Assembly: GCF_004765815.2 (NCBI RefSeq)
Contig: NZ_ML974127.1
Coordinates: forward strand, 1,521,203-1,585,202
Direction: 5' to 3'
DNA: 64,000 bases
Source: Halorussus salinus
Lineage (GTDB): Archaea > Halobacteriota > Halobacteria > Halobacteriales > Haladaptataceae
Numbering within the stretch: position 1 is the first letter of the stretch; each line of letters starts with the position of its first letter. Made by a program: the position numbers and the translations under genes. The notes beneath the pieces were generated by a model. That model was given only the letters and a program-made list of their open reading frames with translations, did no database searches and was not told where the DNA came from. Positions 8,676-17,241 of the stretch are shown here, piece by piece.

Positions 8676-9329
8676 TCACTCGTCGTGGACAAGCGTGTTC
8701 CCCAACAGGTTCCGGTGTCCCCGCCGGAGCCGCGCCGACAGCGCGTTCCGCGAGATGCCGAGGTCGTCGGCCAGTTCCGAGAGGTCGGTCTCCCGCGGCA
8801 CGTCGAAGTAGCCTCCGTCGTAGGCCGCGGTCAGCGCCTCGCGCTGGTCCTCGGTCACGCCGTACGAACCGCGCTCCTCGGGGTTCTCGGGCTCGTACAC
8901 GCGGTCGAGTCGAAACGAGAACTCCCGTTCGAGACAGTAGTCGTGGAACGTCGAGAGCGCGTCCCGATTCGGGAACAGCACCTTGAGTTCCCACTGCTCG
9001 CCGTCGTCGCTCACGGCCTCCAGAATCGTCGCCTTCGCGTCGGAGATGCCCGTCATCAGGCTCTCGACGTTCGATTGCCACGTGACCCGATAGAACCGCT
9101 CGTCGCCCTCCTGTTCTTCGAGCGTCAGGATGTCGGCTATCGTCTCGTCGTCCCGAAGCGCCGTCTCGAACTCCTCGAAGTCACCGTCCGACGCCCAGAA
9201 GTACGGCGTCACGCGCTCGGTGCCCGCGACGACGCGTTTGATCTCGATTCGCATGCCGGGGGCGCTCGACAGGGTGTCGGCAAGCACGAACTCGTTTGCG
9301 GGAACCGTCAACTCCGCCAAGACGCTCAT
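8676..9329 (-). CDS. Bat-type transcriptional regulator (HTH_10)
   Basis: A 217-aa regulator. The first two thirds form the bacterioopsin-activator-associated sensory domain (MSVLAELTVPANEFVLADTL start, EIKRVV, FPNRDALSTFHDYC). The last 60 residues form the HTH_10 helix-turn-helix: YGVTEDQREALTAAY, GYFDVPRETDLSELADDLGIS, then ALSARLRRGHRNLL. Such proteins usually control a nearby or distant regulon by binding DNA through the C-terminal HTH; the signal is unknown. Its neighbours (HalOD1 and mptE-like) are on the same strand but separated, so its target is not evident. Confidence 0.85.
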   Translation of the reverse strand: MSVLAELTVPANEFVLADTLSSAPGMRIEIKRVVAGTERVTPYFWASDGDFEEFETALRDDETIADILTLEEQEGDERFYRVTWQSNVESLMTGISDAKATILEAVSDDGEQWELKVLFPNRDALSTFHDYCLEREFSFRLDRVYEPENPEERGSYGVTEDQREALTAAYDGGYFDVPRETDLSELADDLGISRNALSARLRRGHRNLLGNTLVHDE

Positions 9330-9358
9330 TGATGCTCTTCTCGGCTATCGGGCGCTTT

Positions 9359-10075
9359 CTATAAACGCTCGTCGGCGGAGACCGGTTCGATTCGCTCGCG
9401 TCGCCCGTCCAGCACGGCGAACTCCTCGTCGCGGCGTCGCTCCAGCCAGTAGAGGAGTCGTTCGGCCCACGCCAACTTCTTCGCTTTCATCGGGTCCACG
9501 TCCGGGTCGTCGAAGTCCCAGCCGACGAACCGGAGTTCGGCGGCCCCGAGACAGTCCGCGAGGAACGCCGCCCGGTCGCCGTCGGTGAACCCGCCGGGGT
9601 TCCGGACGTGGGCGACCGGCCGGGCCTGCGTCGTCGGCAGGACCCACTCGGCGTCGAACCGGGGCACCCACTCGCGGACCGCGGGGACGTTGTCGCCGTG
9701 GGCGTGGGCCGCGACGGGGACTCCCTCCTCGGTCAACTCGCGGGCGGTCTCGGGGTTCTTGTCCAAGTCCGTGACCATGCAATCGACGCCGACGCCCGCG
9801 TCCCGGAGGTGGTCGGCGGCGGTCGAGGCGGCGAACACCGCGTCTGCTCGTCGCGCGCGGTCGAGTTCGGCCGGGCGCTCGGGGTGGTCCGGGTCGGTCA
9901 GCGACGGCCCGGCACCCGCGACGGCGACCGTCTCTTCCGACGCGTCGAGGAGGTCGAGGTCGAACGGTTCGGTCAGGTCGGCCAGCGCGTCGCGGGCGCG
10001 TTCGTCGCTCTCGCGGTCGAACCCGAAGTCGGCCAGAATCCGCTCGTAGACGGGACTCCACGTTTCGTAGTTCAT
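9359..10075 (-). CDS. mptE: MptE-like 6-hydroxymethyl-7,8-dihydropterin pyrophosphokinase
   Basis: Starts at the ATG at 10075 (MNYETWSPVYERI). The 238-aa protein belongs to the DUF115/MptE family, which replaces FolK in archaea and transfers pyrophosphate from ATP to 6-hydroxymethyl-dihydropterin. Visible motifs are VAGAGPSLTD, VTDLDKNPE and AHAHGDN, the conserved glycine- and aspartate-rich loops of the family, and the C-terminal VGWDFDD. The next gene upstream on the same strand, about 105 bases away, is dihydropteroate synthase, the enzyme that uses its product. This supports a role in making the pterin half of tetrahydrofolate. Confidence 0.85.
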   Translation of the reverse strand: MNYETWSPVYERILADFGFDRESDERARDALADLTEPFDLDLLDASEETVAVAGAGPSLTDPDHPERPAELDRARRADAVFAASTAADHLRDAGVGVDCMVTDLDKNPETARELTEEGVPVAAHAHGDNVPAVREWVPRFDAEWVLPTTQARPVAHVRNPGGFTDGDRAAFLADCLGAAELRFVGWDFDDPDVDPMKAKKLAWAERLLYWLERRRDEEFAVLDGRRERIEPVSADERL

Positions 10076-10180
10076 GTCAGAATCGCTCGAGCCGGAAGTT
10101 CGCAAGCAAGTACCCCTACCCGCGAGCGCCCTTCCGGCTTCCCAAGCCGGATTTCTTCCTCCCCCGCCATAAGTTTTCTC

Positions 10181-11335
10181 TTACTGTTCCGGGTCGCTGA
10201 CAGCATCGAGGGTTTCGACCAGTTGGCTCGCGGCCCCGTCGCCCTCGGATTCGTCGGCCACGCGCGAGCGCAGGCGGGCCAGCGCGCCGGGCGTCCCCGC
10301 CAGCAGGACGCCGCCGCGTCCGGGCGCGACGGTGACGCCAGCGTCCACCGCGGCCGCGGCGAGGCGTTCGCGCTCGGCGTCCGCGAGGTCCGATAGCTCG
10401 AACACGCGCGTCGCGGCCTCGTCAGCCGCCTCGGGGTCGGCTCCGAGTCGTTCGAGGTGGCGGGCGGCTTCCCCGGCGCTCGTCACGTCTAGCTCCTCGA
10501 CGCCCAACTCGTCGTCGCGGAGTCGGTCGCGGGCGAACGCGTCGCCGATTTTGGCGGCGTCCATCGTCTCGGCCACGTCGTGGGTCCGGACGACGTGCGC
10601 GCCGCGCTCGACGGCCATCGAAGTCGCGGCGAGCGAGACGGGCAGGGCCTCGTCGGTGTCACGGCCCGCGAGGTCACGGAGGAAGTTCTTCCGGTTGATG
10701 GAGACCAGAATCGGCTGACCGAGACCGCGGAACTCCCGGAGGCGGTCGAACGTCTCGCGGTCGTCTTCGAGTGTCTTCTCTTCCGACCAGCCGCCAAACG
10801 CGGGGTCCACGATGGTCTTGTCCGTCAGCCCTTCGCGCTTCAGCGCGTCGTAGATGTCGTCCACGCGCTCGACCGCGCCGGGGCGTTCGAGGTCGGGCGG
10901 ACTCGCCATCTTCGCCACCGCAACGTCGTACTCCCGGCACACGTCGGGCATCCGCGGGTCGGCGAAGCCGCAGATGTCGTTGACCATGTCGAATCCGCGC
11001 GAGATGGCCTCCTCGGCGACCTCGGCGTATCTGGTCTCGATGGAGAAGACCGCATCGCCCGACACGCTCTCGATGGTCTCGACGGCGGTGTCGAGGCGGT
11101 CGAGTTCCTGCTCGGCAGAGAGGACCTCGAACCGCTTGTTCGCGGATTCGAGGCCCACGTCCACGATGTCCGCGCCCTCGCCGATGAGTTCCGAATCGAC
11201 GTACGCGGCGGCCTCGCCGGGGTCGTCGTAGACGCTCGGGTCGTAGGGGGACTCCTCGCTGACGTTCAGCACGCCCATGATTCGGGGCGGGTAGTCGTCG
11301 CCGATGCCCAAGCCCGCGGCGTTGACGTTCTGCAT
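10181..11335 (-). CDS. folP: Dihydropteroate synthase
   Basis: The ATG at 11335 gives a 384-aa protein (MQNVNAAGLGIGDDYPP). The TIM-barrel DHPS signature is recognisable but divergent: IMGVLNVSEESPY, GADIVDVGLESANKRF, FSIETRYAEVA, VNDICGF, VDPAFGG, LVSINRKNFLRDL, and the final VVRTHDV. It would join pteridine pyrophosphate to p-aminobenzoate. About 100 residues follow the barrel, more than in bacterial FolP, and look like a separate helical domain. It is alone rather than fused to FolC, unlike the folCP fusion described in Haloferax. MptE-like lies downstream and a PabA/TrpG-type gene is divergent, suggesting a folate group. Confidence 0.85.
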   Translation of the reverse strand: MQNVNAAGLGIGDDYPPRIMGVLNVSEESPYDPSVYDDPGEAAAYVDSELIGEGADIVDVGLESANKRFEVLSAEQELDRLDTAVETIESVSGDAVFSIETRYAEVAEEAISRGFDMVNDICGFADPRMPDVCREYDVAVAKMASPPDLERPGAVERVDDIYDALKREGLTDKTIVDPAFGGWSEEKTLEDDRETFDRLREFRGLGQPILVSINRKNFLRDLAGRDTDEALPVSLAATSMAVERGAHVVRTHDVAETMDAAKIGDAFARDRLRDDELGVEELDVTSAGEAARHLERLGADPEAADEAATRVFELSDLADAERERLAAAAVDAGVTVAPGRGGVLLAGTPGALARLRSRVADESEGDGAASQLVETLDAVSDPEQ

Positions 11336-11489
11336 GTGCGAATCCGAGGACGGGAGCGACAAAAAGGAGGCTGTTCCGGAACGCACCGTCGCGGTCGTCG
11401 CCACGCTACGCGTGACCGAACTGACGCATCGAAGCCCATTAACCGACCGCGCGCCAACCGACTCCCGAGTAACTCGGTCGCATCTCGCC

Positions 11490-12086
11490 ATGTCACTCCT
11501 CGTCATCGACAACTACGACTCGTTCGTCTACAACCTCGTCCAGTACGTCGGGGAGTTCGACCCCGAGGTCACGGTCCGGCGCAACGACGCCGTGACCCTG
11601 CCCGAAATCCGGGACCTCGACCCGGACGGCATCGTCGTCTCGCCCGGACCCGGCACGCCCGCCGACGCCGGTATCTCGATTCCGCTGTTCGAGGAGACCG
11701 CCTATCCGATTCTCGGGGTTTGTCTCGGCCATCAGGCGCTCTGTGCCGCCGCGGGCGCGACGGTGGGCCACGCGCCCGAGGTGGTCCACGGCAAGCCCTC
11801 GCTGGTGACCCACGACGGCGCGGGCGTGTTCGCGGGCCTGCCCGACCCCTTCGAGGTCGGGCGATACCACTCGCTTGCGGTCGAACGCGCCGAGATTCCC
11901 GACGACCTCGAAGTCGCGGCGCGGACGGTCGGTGCCGAGTGCGGGGGAGATGAGAGAGAAAGCGTCGTCATGGCGGTCCGCCACCGCGAGCGCCCCCACG
12001 TCGGCGTGCAGTTTCACCCCGAGAGCATCCTGACCGACGCGGGGAAACGACTGGTCGAGAACTTCTGTGCGTCGTGTCGGTCCTGA
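11490..12086 (+). CDS. Glutamine amidotransferase: PabA or TrpG (aminodeoxychorismate/anthranilate synthase component II)
   Basis: A 198-aa class I glutamine amidotransferase from the ATG at 11490 (MSLLVIDNYDSFVYNLV). The nucleophile elbow is GVCLGHQAL with the catalytic Cys; the triad is completed by His and Glu in VGVQFHPESIL. The VSPGPGTP loop is typical of TrpG/PabA. It supplies ammonia to a chorismate-using partner. No component I gene is adjacent. Because it faces folP and mptE across a 154-base spacer, and p-aminobenzoate is the FolP substrate, I favour a PabA role, but TrpG cannot be excluded and some organisms use one subunit for both. Confidence 0.85.
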   Translation: MSLLVIDNYDSFVYNLVQYVGEFDPEVTVRRNDAVTLPEIRDLDPDGIVVSPGPGTPADAGISIPLFEETAYPILGVCLGHQALCAAAGATVGHAPEVVHGKPSLVTHDGAGVFAGLPDPFEVGRYHSLAVERAEIPDDLEVAARTVGAECGGDERESVVMAVRHRERPHVGVQFHPESILTDAGKRLVENFCASCRS

Positions 12087-12114
12087 GCGCGAAGCCGACG
12101 GCGACCGCTCGGCG

Positions 12115-12552
12115 TCACTCGGTCTGCCGCACGTGGTCGAGCCACTCGTCCAACCACTCGCGGCCGAGATACTCGACCGACCGCTCGGCCGGGTCGTAGC
12201 GCACGACGCCGTGGGACTCCAGTTTCGGCAGGTGCCTGTGGTGGAGTTCGACCGCCAGCGACCGCGCTCGGGTCGCGTCCTCGAAGGTCCGGTCGCCCGC
12301 GTTCGCGGCCTGCCGCTTCGACGCGACCGCGGTGGCGAGCGAGTCGACGGCGTAGACGGTCTCGTCGCCCTCGGCGAGGGTCGCGAGCGCGGCCCTGCGC
12401 ACCGGGTCGGCCAACAGCGCGAACGCGGCGTCGAGTTTCTCGGAGGACTCCTCGCCCGTCCGCAGGTCCGCGGTCGGCGCGGCGTTCACGGTCGGCACCG
12501 TGCGCTCCTCGGACGGTGGGGTCGCGCCCTCCTCGCTCGGCTCCTCGGACAC
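12115..12552 (-). CDS. Haloarchaeal winged-helix regulator (DUF7344-like)
   Basis: The C-terminal 105 residues match the small haloarchaeal winged-helix family: LDAAFALLADPVRRAALATL, then a helical insert, HHRHLPKLESHGVVRYD and a final REWLDEWLDHV. The start is uncertain. I give the GTG at 12552 (145 aa); GTG at 12498 would give 127 aa. A TATA-like gtttaagcg and a tatatag near 12645-12675 on the minus strand suggest transcription begins near 12645, but no in-frame start lies there. It converges with the amidotransferase gene. It probably represses or activates a gene elsewhere. Confidence 0.65.
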   Translation of the reverse strand: MSEEPSEEGATPPSEERTVPTVNAAPTADLRTGEESSEKLDAAFALLADPVRRAALATLAEGDETVYAVDSLATAVASKRQAANAGDRTFEDATRARSLAVELHHRHLPKLESHGVVRYDPAERSVEYLGREWLDEWLDHVRQTE

Positions 12553-12747
12553 CTCACGCCCACCTCCGGGTCGCTCGTCGCCGCTGGACGGACTGCCGGG
12601 TCCGGCCGACCTGTCGTCTCCGACTACTCCTCTGGAACGGTACCATGTGGCTATATACAGCGGAGCTACGCTTAAACCGACTGCTTGGACTGTCAACGTC
12701 CGGACGGTATCCCGAACGTTAATTTCGCGGTACTCGTACACCGAGAC

Positions 12748-13878
12748 GTGTTCCCCGACATCGCGTATCTCGACTGGATTACCGGACGACCCGAGAGCGC
12801 CGACTACGACCTCGGGTCGTCGGACCTCCGGCGCGCTCCCGCCGGACCCGACGAGGTGGTGCCCCCGGCGCTCGCTGGCGTCGTCTCCGGCGAGGCCACC
12901 CTGCGCGAACGTCTCGCCGAAATCTACGGCGTCGAACCCGAGAACGTCCTCGTGACCGCGGGTGCGACCCACGCCAACTTCCTCGCGGCCGCGGCGACCG
13001 TCACCGACGCGGAGGTCGCGGCCCGAGCGACCGAGGAGTCCGGCGACGGCGACTCCACTGCGACGCCGCGCGTGCTGGTCGAGAAACCCGGCTACGAACC
13101 CCTGCTAGCGACCCCGGAAGCGGTCGGCGCGACGGTTGACCGATTCCTCCGGCCGCCCGACGACGAGTATCCCCTGAACCCCGAGCGCGTGGACGCCGCA
13201 CTCGTCGAAGACACCGCGCTCGTCACGGTGACGAACCGCCACAACCCGAGCGGTCGCTCGACCGACCGCGAGACGCTGGCCGAGACCGCTCGGGTCGTCG
13301 GCGACGACGACGCGCGACTCCTCGTGGACGAGGTGTACGCACCCTTCCGCGCCGAACCGGGCGATGGACCCTTCGGCGGTCCCACCGCGGCGGGACTCCC
13401 GAACACGGTCGTCACCAACTCGCTGACCAAGTTCTTCGGCTTCGGCGACCTGCGAATCGGCTGGCTAATCGCGGACGCCGCGTTCGTCGAGCGCGCGCGC
13501 TCGGTCGCCCACCACGTCCCTGCGGTCGCGGAGCCGAGTCGGCGACTCGCTGGCCGGGCGCTCGCGGCCGCCGACCGACTCGCCGACGAGTCCCGCCAGC
13601 GCGTCCGAACCAACCGCGGGGCGCTGGCGGAGTTCGTCACCTCGCGGCCGGACCTCTCGGGCACCGTCGAACCGGGCTGTCCGTACGCGCTTCTCGACCA
13701 CGACTACGCCGACGGCGACGTGGTTGCCGAGGCGGCGTGGGACGAGGGCGTGCTGGTCGTGCCGGGGCGGTTCTTCGACGCTCCCGACCAGTTCCGCGTC
13801 GGCGCGTGCCAGCGCCCCGAGCGCGTTCGGGACGGGTTGGACCTCCTCGGCGGCGTCCTCGACTCGCTCGCGGAGTAA
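12748..13878 (+). CDS. Class I/II PLP-dependent aminotransferase
   Basis: I choose the GTG at 12748 because the protein then begins FPDIAYLDWITGRPE, a typical start for this haloarchaeal group, and because a TATA-like cgttaattt lies about 27 bases upstream, implying a leaderless mRNA. The 376-aa protein has the class I fold: VTAGATHANFLAA, NRHNPSG near residue 165, LLVDEVYAPF for the Asp that contacts the pyridine nitrogen, and NSLTKFFG with the Schiff-base Lys at residue 228. The substrate is unknown; no biosynthetic neighbour points to one. Confidence 0.8.
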   Translation: MFPDIAYLDWITGRPESADYDLGSSDLRRAPAGPDEVVPPALAGVVSGEATLRERLAEIYGVEPENVLVTAGATHANFLAAAATVTDAEVAARATEESGDGDSTATPRVLVEKPGYEPLLATPEAVGATVDRFLRPPDDEYPLNPERVDAALVEDTALVTVTNRHNPSGRSTDRETLAETARVVGDDDARLLVDEVYAPFRAEPGDGPFGGPTAAGLPNTVVTNSLTKFFGFGDLRIGWLIADAAFVERARSVAHHVPAVAEPSRRLAGRALAAADRLADESRQRVRTNRGALAEFVTSRPDLSGTVEPGCPYALLDHDYADGDVVAEAAWDEGVLVVPGRFFDAPDQFRVGACQRPERVRDGLDLLGGVLDSLAE

Positions 13879-14046
13879 CTGGACTCCGGGTTCGTCTCCG
13901 GGATTCGACCGGCGGCCGGACGACTCGGCCGCGAAACTCGACCGACGGTCCAGCGACTCGACTCCGATATTCGGACAGTTCACCTCACAGATGATTTTGG
14001 CTCAGTCTACCAAAAGTTAATACTGCCCCCGCTAGTTACTGCCAAC

Positions 14047-14340
14047 ATGGACGGAACTCCGCAGGAGATTACGAATCTAGTCGGTCGGGAGGTGTACTCC
14101 AACAGCGGCGTCTTCGTCGGGGAAGTCGAGGACGTGCGTCTGGACGTGGACGCCGTCACCGTGACCGGAATTGCCCTCGGCGAACTCAACCGTGACCTGT
14201 TCGGCGATGTCGTCGGCAACGAGAACGGCGTGATGATTCCGTATCGGTGGGTACGCGCGGTCGGGGACGTGGTCCTCATCAACGACACCATCGAGCGACT
14301 CCAGCAACCCGAGACCGACGACGAAGAAGCCGCGGTCTGA
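14047..14340 (+). CDS. PRC-barrel domain protein (possible CdpB-type)
   Basis: A 97-aa protein that is nearly all one PRC-barrel: EITNLVGREVYSNSGVFVGEVEDVRLDVD at the start, then VTGIALGELNRDL, GVMIPYRWVRAVGDVVLIN and an acidic tail. Free-standing haloarchaeal PRC-barrel proteins of this size include CdpB1 and CdpB2, which join the SepF-FtsZ division ring. The convergent neighbour is a TrkA-DHH protein. I infer a CdpB-like role from length and domain only; many PRC-barrel proteins have other roles in RNA metabolism or photosynthesis. Confidence 0.8.
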   Translation: MDGTPQEITNLVGREVYSNSGVFVGEVEDVRLDVDAVTVTGIALGELNRDLFGDVVGNENGVMIPYRWVRAVGDVVLINDTIERLQQPETDDEEAAV

Positions 14341-14406
14341 GCGACGGTTCCGAGTTCTTTTCGCGAAAGTCGAGGCGACTGCACCGGAAACGGCGAAATC
14401 GGCCGG

Positions 14407-15858
14407 TCAGCTTCCGTTACTCCCCTCGCCGCTCTCGACGCCCATCGCGTCGAAGAGCTTGCGCTTGACGGCCTCCTCGGTCAGCGACAGCAGGGTGTCG
14501 CGGTTGTCGTCGGTCGTCTCGATGCCGGTGAAGATGCCGAGCGGAATCTCGACGCTGGCCTGCGTCGAGTGGCCCGCGGCCTCGCCGATGTCCGAGAAGG
14601 CGTCCTGTAGCACCTTGCCGATGTTCATCCGGATGTCCTTCGAGCGCGCCGCGAGGTAGATGGTCTCCTCGGCGATGCCGAAGACCGCGGTCGTCGTGAT
14701 GCCCTCCAGATTCAGCAGGTGGGAAGCGGCCTGCGTGAGCGCGTCGCGGTCGCGGATGAACCCCGCGTTGCTCACGAGGTGGCTCCCCTGCACCTCGCGG
14801 TTGGTGATGGCCTCCGCCAGCACGTCCAGCGTCTCGGGCGACATCGAGGGGGACTCGACCTGTTCGAGCGTGTCGTGGTTGGCGAAGGGGTAGAGGTAGG
14901 CGGCGGCGGTGAGGTCCGCGGGCGTCGTGTCGCGCTTGAAGTCCAGCGTCTCGGCGCGGATGCCGTACAGGAGCGCGGTGGCGACCTCCTCGCTGACGTT
15001 GAGGTCGAACTCCTGAATGTACTTCGTCATGATGGTCGAGGTCGAACTCACCGAGGGACGGATGTCCACGAACTCGGCCTCGTACTCCTCGTCCGGTTCG
15101 AAGTGGTCGATGAGGATGTCTACAGGCTCGTCGAAGGTCGTCTCGGTCGCCTTGGCGTGGTCCACCAGCGCCATCGTGTCGTAGTCGTCCACGTCGGCGT
15201 CCGCGTACGGCAGGAGTTCGATGCCCAGCAGATTGACGAACGCGCGGTTCTCTTGGTGGCCGATGTCGCCGATGTAGAGGATGTCGGCCTCGACGCCGAG
15301 GGTGTCGGCGATGGCTTGGAGCGCGACCGCGCTGGCGATGGAGTCGGGGTCCGGGTTGTCGTGGGTGACGATGGCGAGTCGGTCGCCGGTCTCCTCGATA
15401 ACGTCGGCCAGCTGTTGGGCCTTGTACTCCAGTTCGCCGGTTTCGAGCGCGCGGAGCGCCGAGTCGGCGATGACCTCCGAGGGGTTGATGACCACGTCCG
15501 CGCCCAACTCGGTGAGTTCGTCCTCGGAGACGGGGTCGCTCGCGCGCACGACGACGAACTGCTCGCCGTCGTTCTCCCGAATCGTCCGGACCGCCTGCTT
15601 GTTGGCCTCCACGTCCGAGGACATGATGAGAACGACTTCGTTGTCCGCGATGGTTTCGTAGAGGCCCTCCTCGCGGATGTCGGCGGTCTGGGCGTTGAGG
15701 TCTTGGTCACGCAGGGCCTCGACGCGGTCGGCGTCCCGGTCGATGATGAGTACGTCTTTGCCCTGCTCCACCAGTTCCTCGGCGACCGCGTGCCCGACGC
15801 TCCCACAGCCCAAGATAGCGTAGTCGGACATCGAGGAGATGGTAATCCCGGCGCTCAT
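14407..15858 (-). CDS. TrkA-N / DHH phosphoesterase fusion protein
   Basis: A 483-aa protein with three parts. Residues about 12-130 are a TrkA-N NAD-binding domain (YAILGCGSVGHAVAEEL). Residues about 160-310 are a DHH phosphoesterase domain with the first motif HDNPDPDSIAS and the later VDH and IDHFEPDE acidic/His pairs. Residues about 380-470 look like DHHA1 (SHLVSNAGFIRDRDALTQAA and the GHSTQASVEIPLG glycine-rich element). DHH enzymes hydrolyse cyclic or linear phosphodiesters, including c-di-AMP and nanoRNA; the TrkA part suggests nucleotide sensing. The start at 15858 has a ttaagt element about 30 bases upstream. An ATG nine codons later is an alternative. Confidence 0.85.
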   Translation of the reverse strand: MSAGITISSMSDYAILGCGSVGHAVAEELVEQGKDVLIIDRDADRVEALRDQDLNAQTADIREEGLYETIADNEVVLIMSSDVEANKQAVRTIRENDGEQFVVVRASDPVSEDELTELGADVVINPSEVIADSALRALETGELEYKAQQLADVIEETGDRLAIVTHDNPDPDSIASAVALQAIADTLGVEADILYIGDIGHQENRAFVNLLGIELLPYADADVDDYDTMALVDHAKATETTFDEPVDILIDHFEPDEEYEAEFVDIRPSVSSTSTIMTKYIQEFDLNVSEEVATALLYGIRAETLDFKRDTTPADLTAAAYLYPFANHDTLEQVESPSMSPETLDVLAEAITNREVQGSHLVSNAGFIRDRDALTQAASHLLNLEGITTTAVFGIAEETIYLAARSKDIRMNIGKVLQDAFSDIGEAAGHSTQASVEIPLGIFTGIETTDDNRDTLLSLTEEAVKRKLFDAMGVESGEGSNGS

Positions 15859-15959
15859 GATACTGTGGCGTTGCTTCGGACCACACTTAACGTTCCCGGA
15901 GCGACGCTATCCGCCGTCCGCCGGGGGTTCGCCCCCGGACGACGGGGAACCGACGCTCG

Positions 15960-17195
15960 TCAGGGGAAGGGGTGCCCTCGCTCGACGAGGTCGTCGCCAA
16001 CGAACACCGGGTGGGCGACCGGCGGGAGACCCGGCGGGCACAGCGCCACGAGTTCGGGCACGACCACGCGAACGACCCGGAGACCGGTCGATTCGACGCC
16101 GGTCGTCGTGAGGTCGTACGCCACGGGGGTCGCGCCGATGGCCTCCAGTGCGTCGAGGCACGCGTCGAGTTCGCGCTCCGGGCTTTGGAACGCCCGCGAC
16201 CCGTGGTCGGGAGCGACCGCCTCCGGCCCCTCGAAGAACAGCGAGACCTCCTCGAAGTTCTCGGGCCGGGAGTAGTACTTGAAGTTCTCGTCGAGATTCA
16301 ACACGTTCGGCGACGGCACGTCTCGGGGACCTTCGTACGCCAGCGAGGTCTTCATCGAACGGAGACCCTGCGTGGCCTCGACCAGCGCGTCGCGGACCGC
16401 CTCCTCGAAGTCGAGGTCGGCGGACGCCCCGAAGAGGAACTTCGGCGCGCGGTCGCGCTCGTCCACGTAGACGCCGCCGAGCGTGTGGAACTCGCTCTCG
16501 GTCTCGAACCGGTACAGCCGGTACTCGCCGAAGTCGTTACCGAGTCGTCGGCGCTCGCGTTCGAGGGCGGGCCACTCGTCGAGCGAGAGCCGCGTCGGCG
16601 GGTCCTGACGGTACCACGAGCGCATCACCGCGTCGCGTTCGACGTACTCGTAGATGGCCCCACACAGCGCGGACGCGAGGTCCGGACCGCAGGCGAGACC
16701 GCTAGACGACGTGAAGAAGTACGGGTCCCCGCCGGTCGATTCACCGAGCGAGACCAGCGGCACCGGCACGAACGTCTCGCCGCCGCCCAGTAAGTCGGTT
16801 CCGGCGGCCCACTCGACCTCGGTCGCTCGGTCGAACGGCTCCGCGCCGAACGCCCGGACGGTCTCGGGGTCGAACGGCGCGACGCACTCGAACGCCGGGA
16901 CCGACGCGTCGCTGGCGGCCATCTCTTCGTAGGTCGCCTCGACGGTCCGGTAGTCGTGGACCGCGCTCGGCCAGAGCGCACAGTAGCGTTCGGTGAACTC
17001 CCCGACCGCGGTCTGGACGCCCTCGGCGACAGTGTGCCCTTTACCGCCCGCTTCGGGGTCCGGGTCGGTCTCGGTGTCCTGCGGGAGGAGTCGCCCCACG
17101 GAGGCGGTCGCGATATCGGCTCCGAGTATCGAGTCGTCGTCGCGGGGCGGGTGGTCGAACTCGACCTCGGAGACGATGCCGGTTCGCTCGCCCAC
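15960..17195 (-). CDS. YcaO-type azoline cyclodehydratase (TOMM biosynthesis)
   Basis: A 411-aa YcaO protein from a GTG at 17195. The family opening RTGIVSEVE is present, followed by KGHTVAEGVQTAVGEFTERY, whose Glu residues belong to the YcaO ATP/Mg site, then the LACGPDLASALCGAIYEYVERDAV segment and the EAVRDALVEATQG block. The C-terminus ends HPVFVGDDLVERGHPFP; the terminal P-x-P-like end is characteristic of azoline-forming YcaO enzymes. It would use ATP to cyclise Cys, Ser or Thr in the precursor peptide to azolines, working with the E1-like protein encoded 46 bases upstream in the same operon. Confidence 0.9.
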   Translation of the reverse strand: MGERTGIVSEVEFDHPPRDDDSILGADIATASVGRLLPQDTETDPDPEAGGKGHTVAEGVQTAVGEFTERYCALWPSAVHDYRTVEATYEEMAASDASVPAFECVAPFDPETVRAFGAEPFDRATEVEWAAGTDLLGGGETFVPVPLVSLGESTGGDPYFFTSSSGLACGPDLASALCGAIYEYVERDAVMRSWYRQDPPTRLSLDEWPALERERRRLGNDFGEYRLYRFETESEFHTLGGVYVDERDRAPKFLFGASADLDFEEAVRDALVEATQGLRSMKTSLAYEGPRDVPSPNVLNLDENFKYYSRPENFEEVSLFFEGPEAVAPDHGSRAFQSPERELDACLDALEAIGATPVAYDLTTTGVESTGLRVVRVVVPELVALCPPGLPPVAHPVFVGDDLVERGHPFP

Positions 17196-17241
17196 CAGTC
17201 GCTCGACAGTCGCGGTCTCGGACCGACTGCGGACGCGCGGC

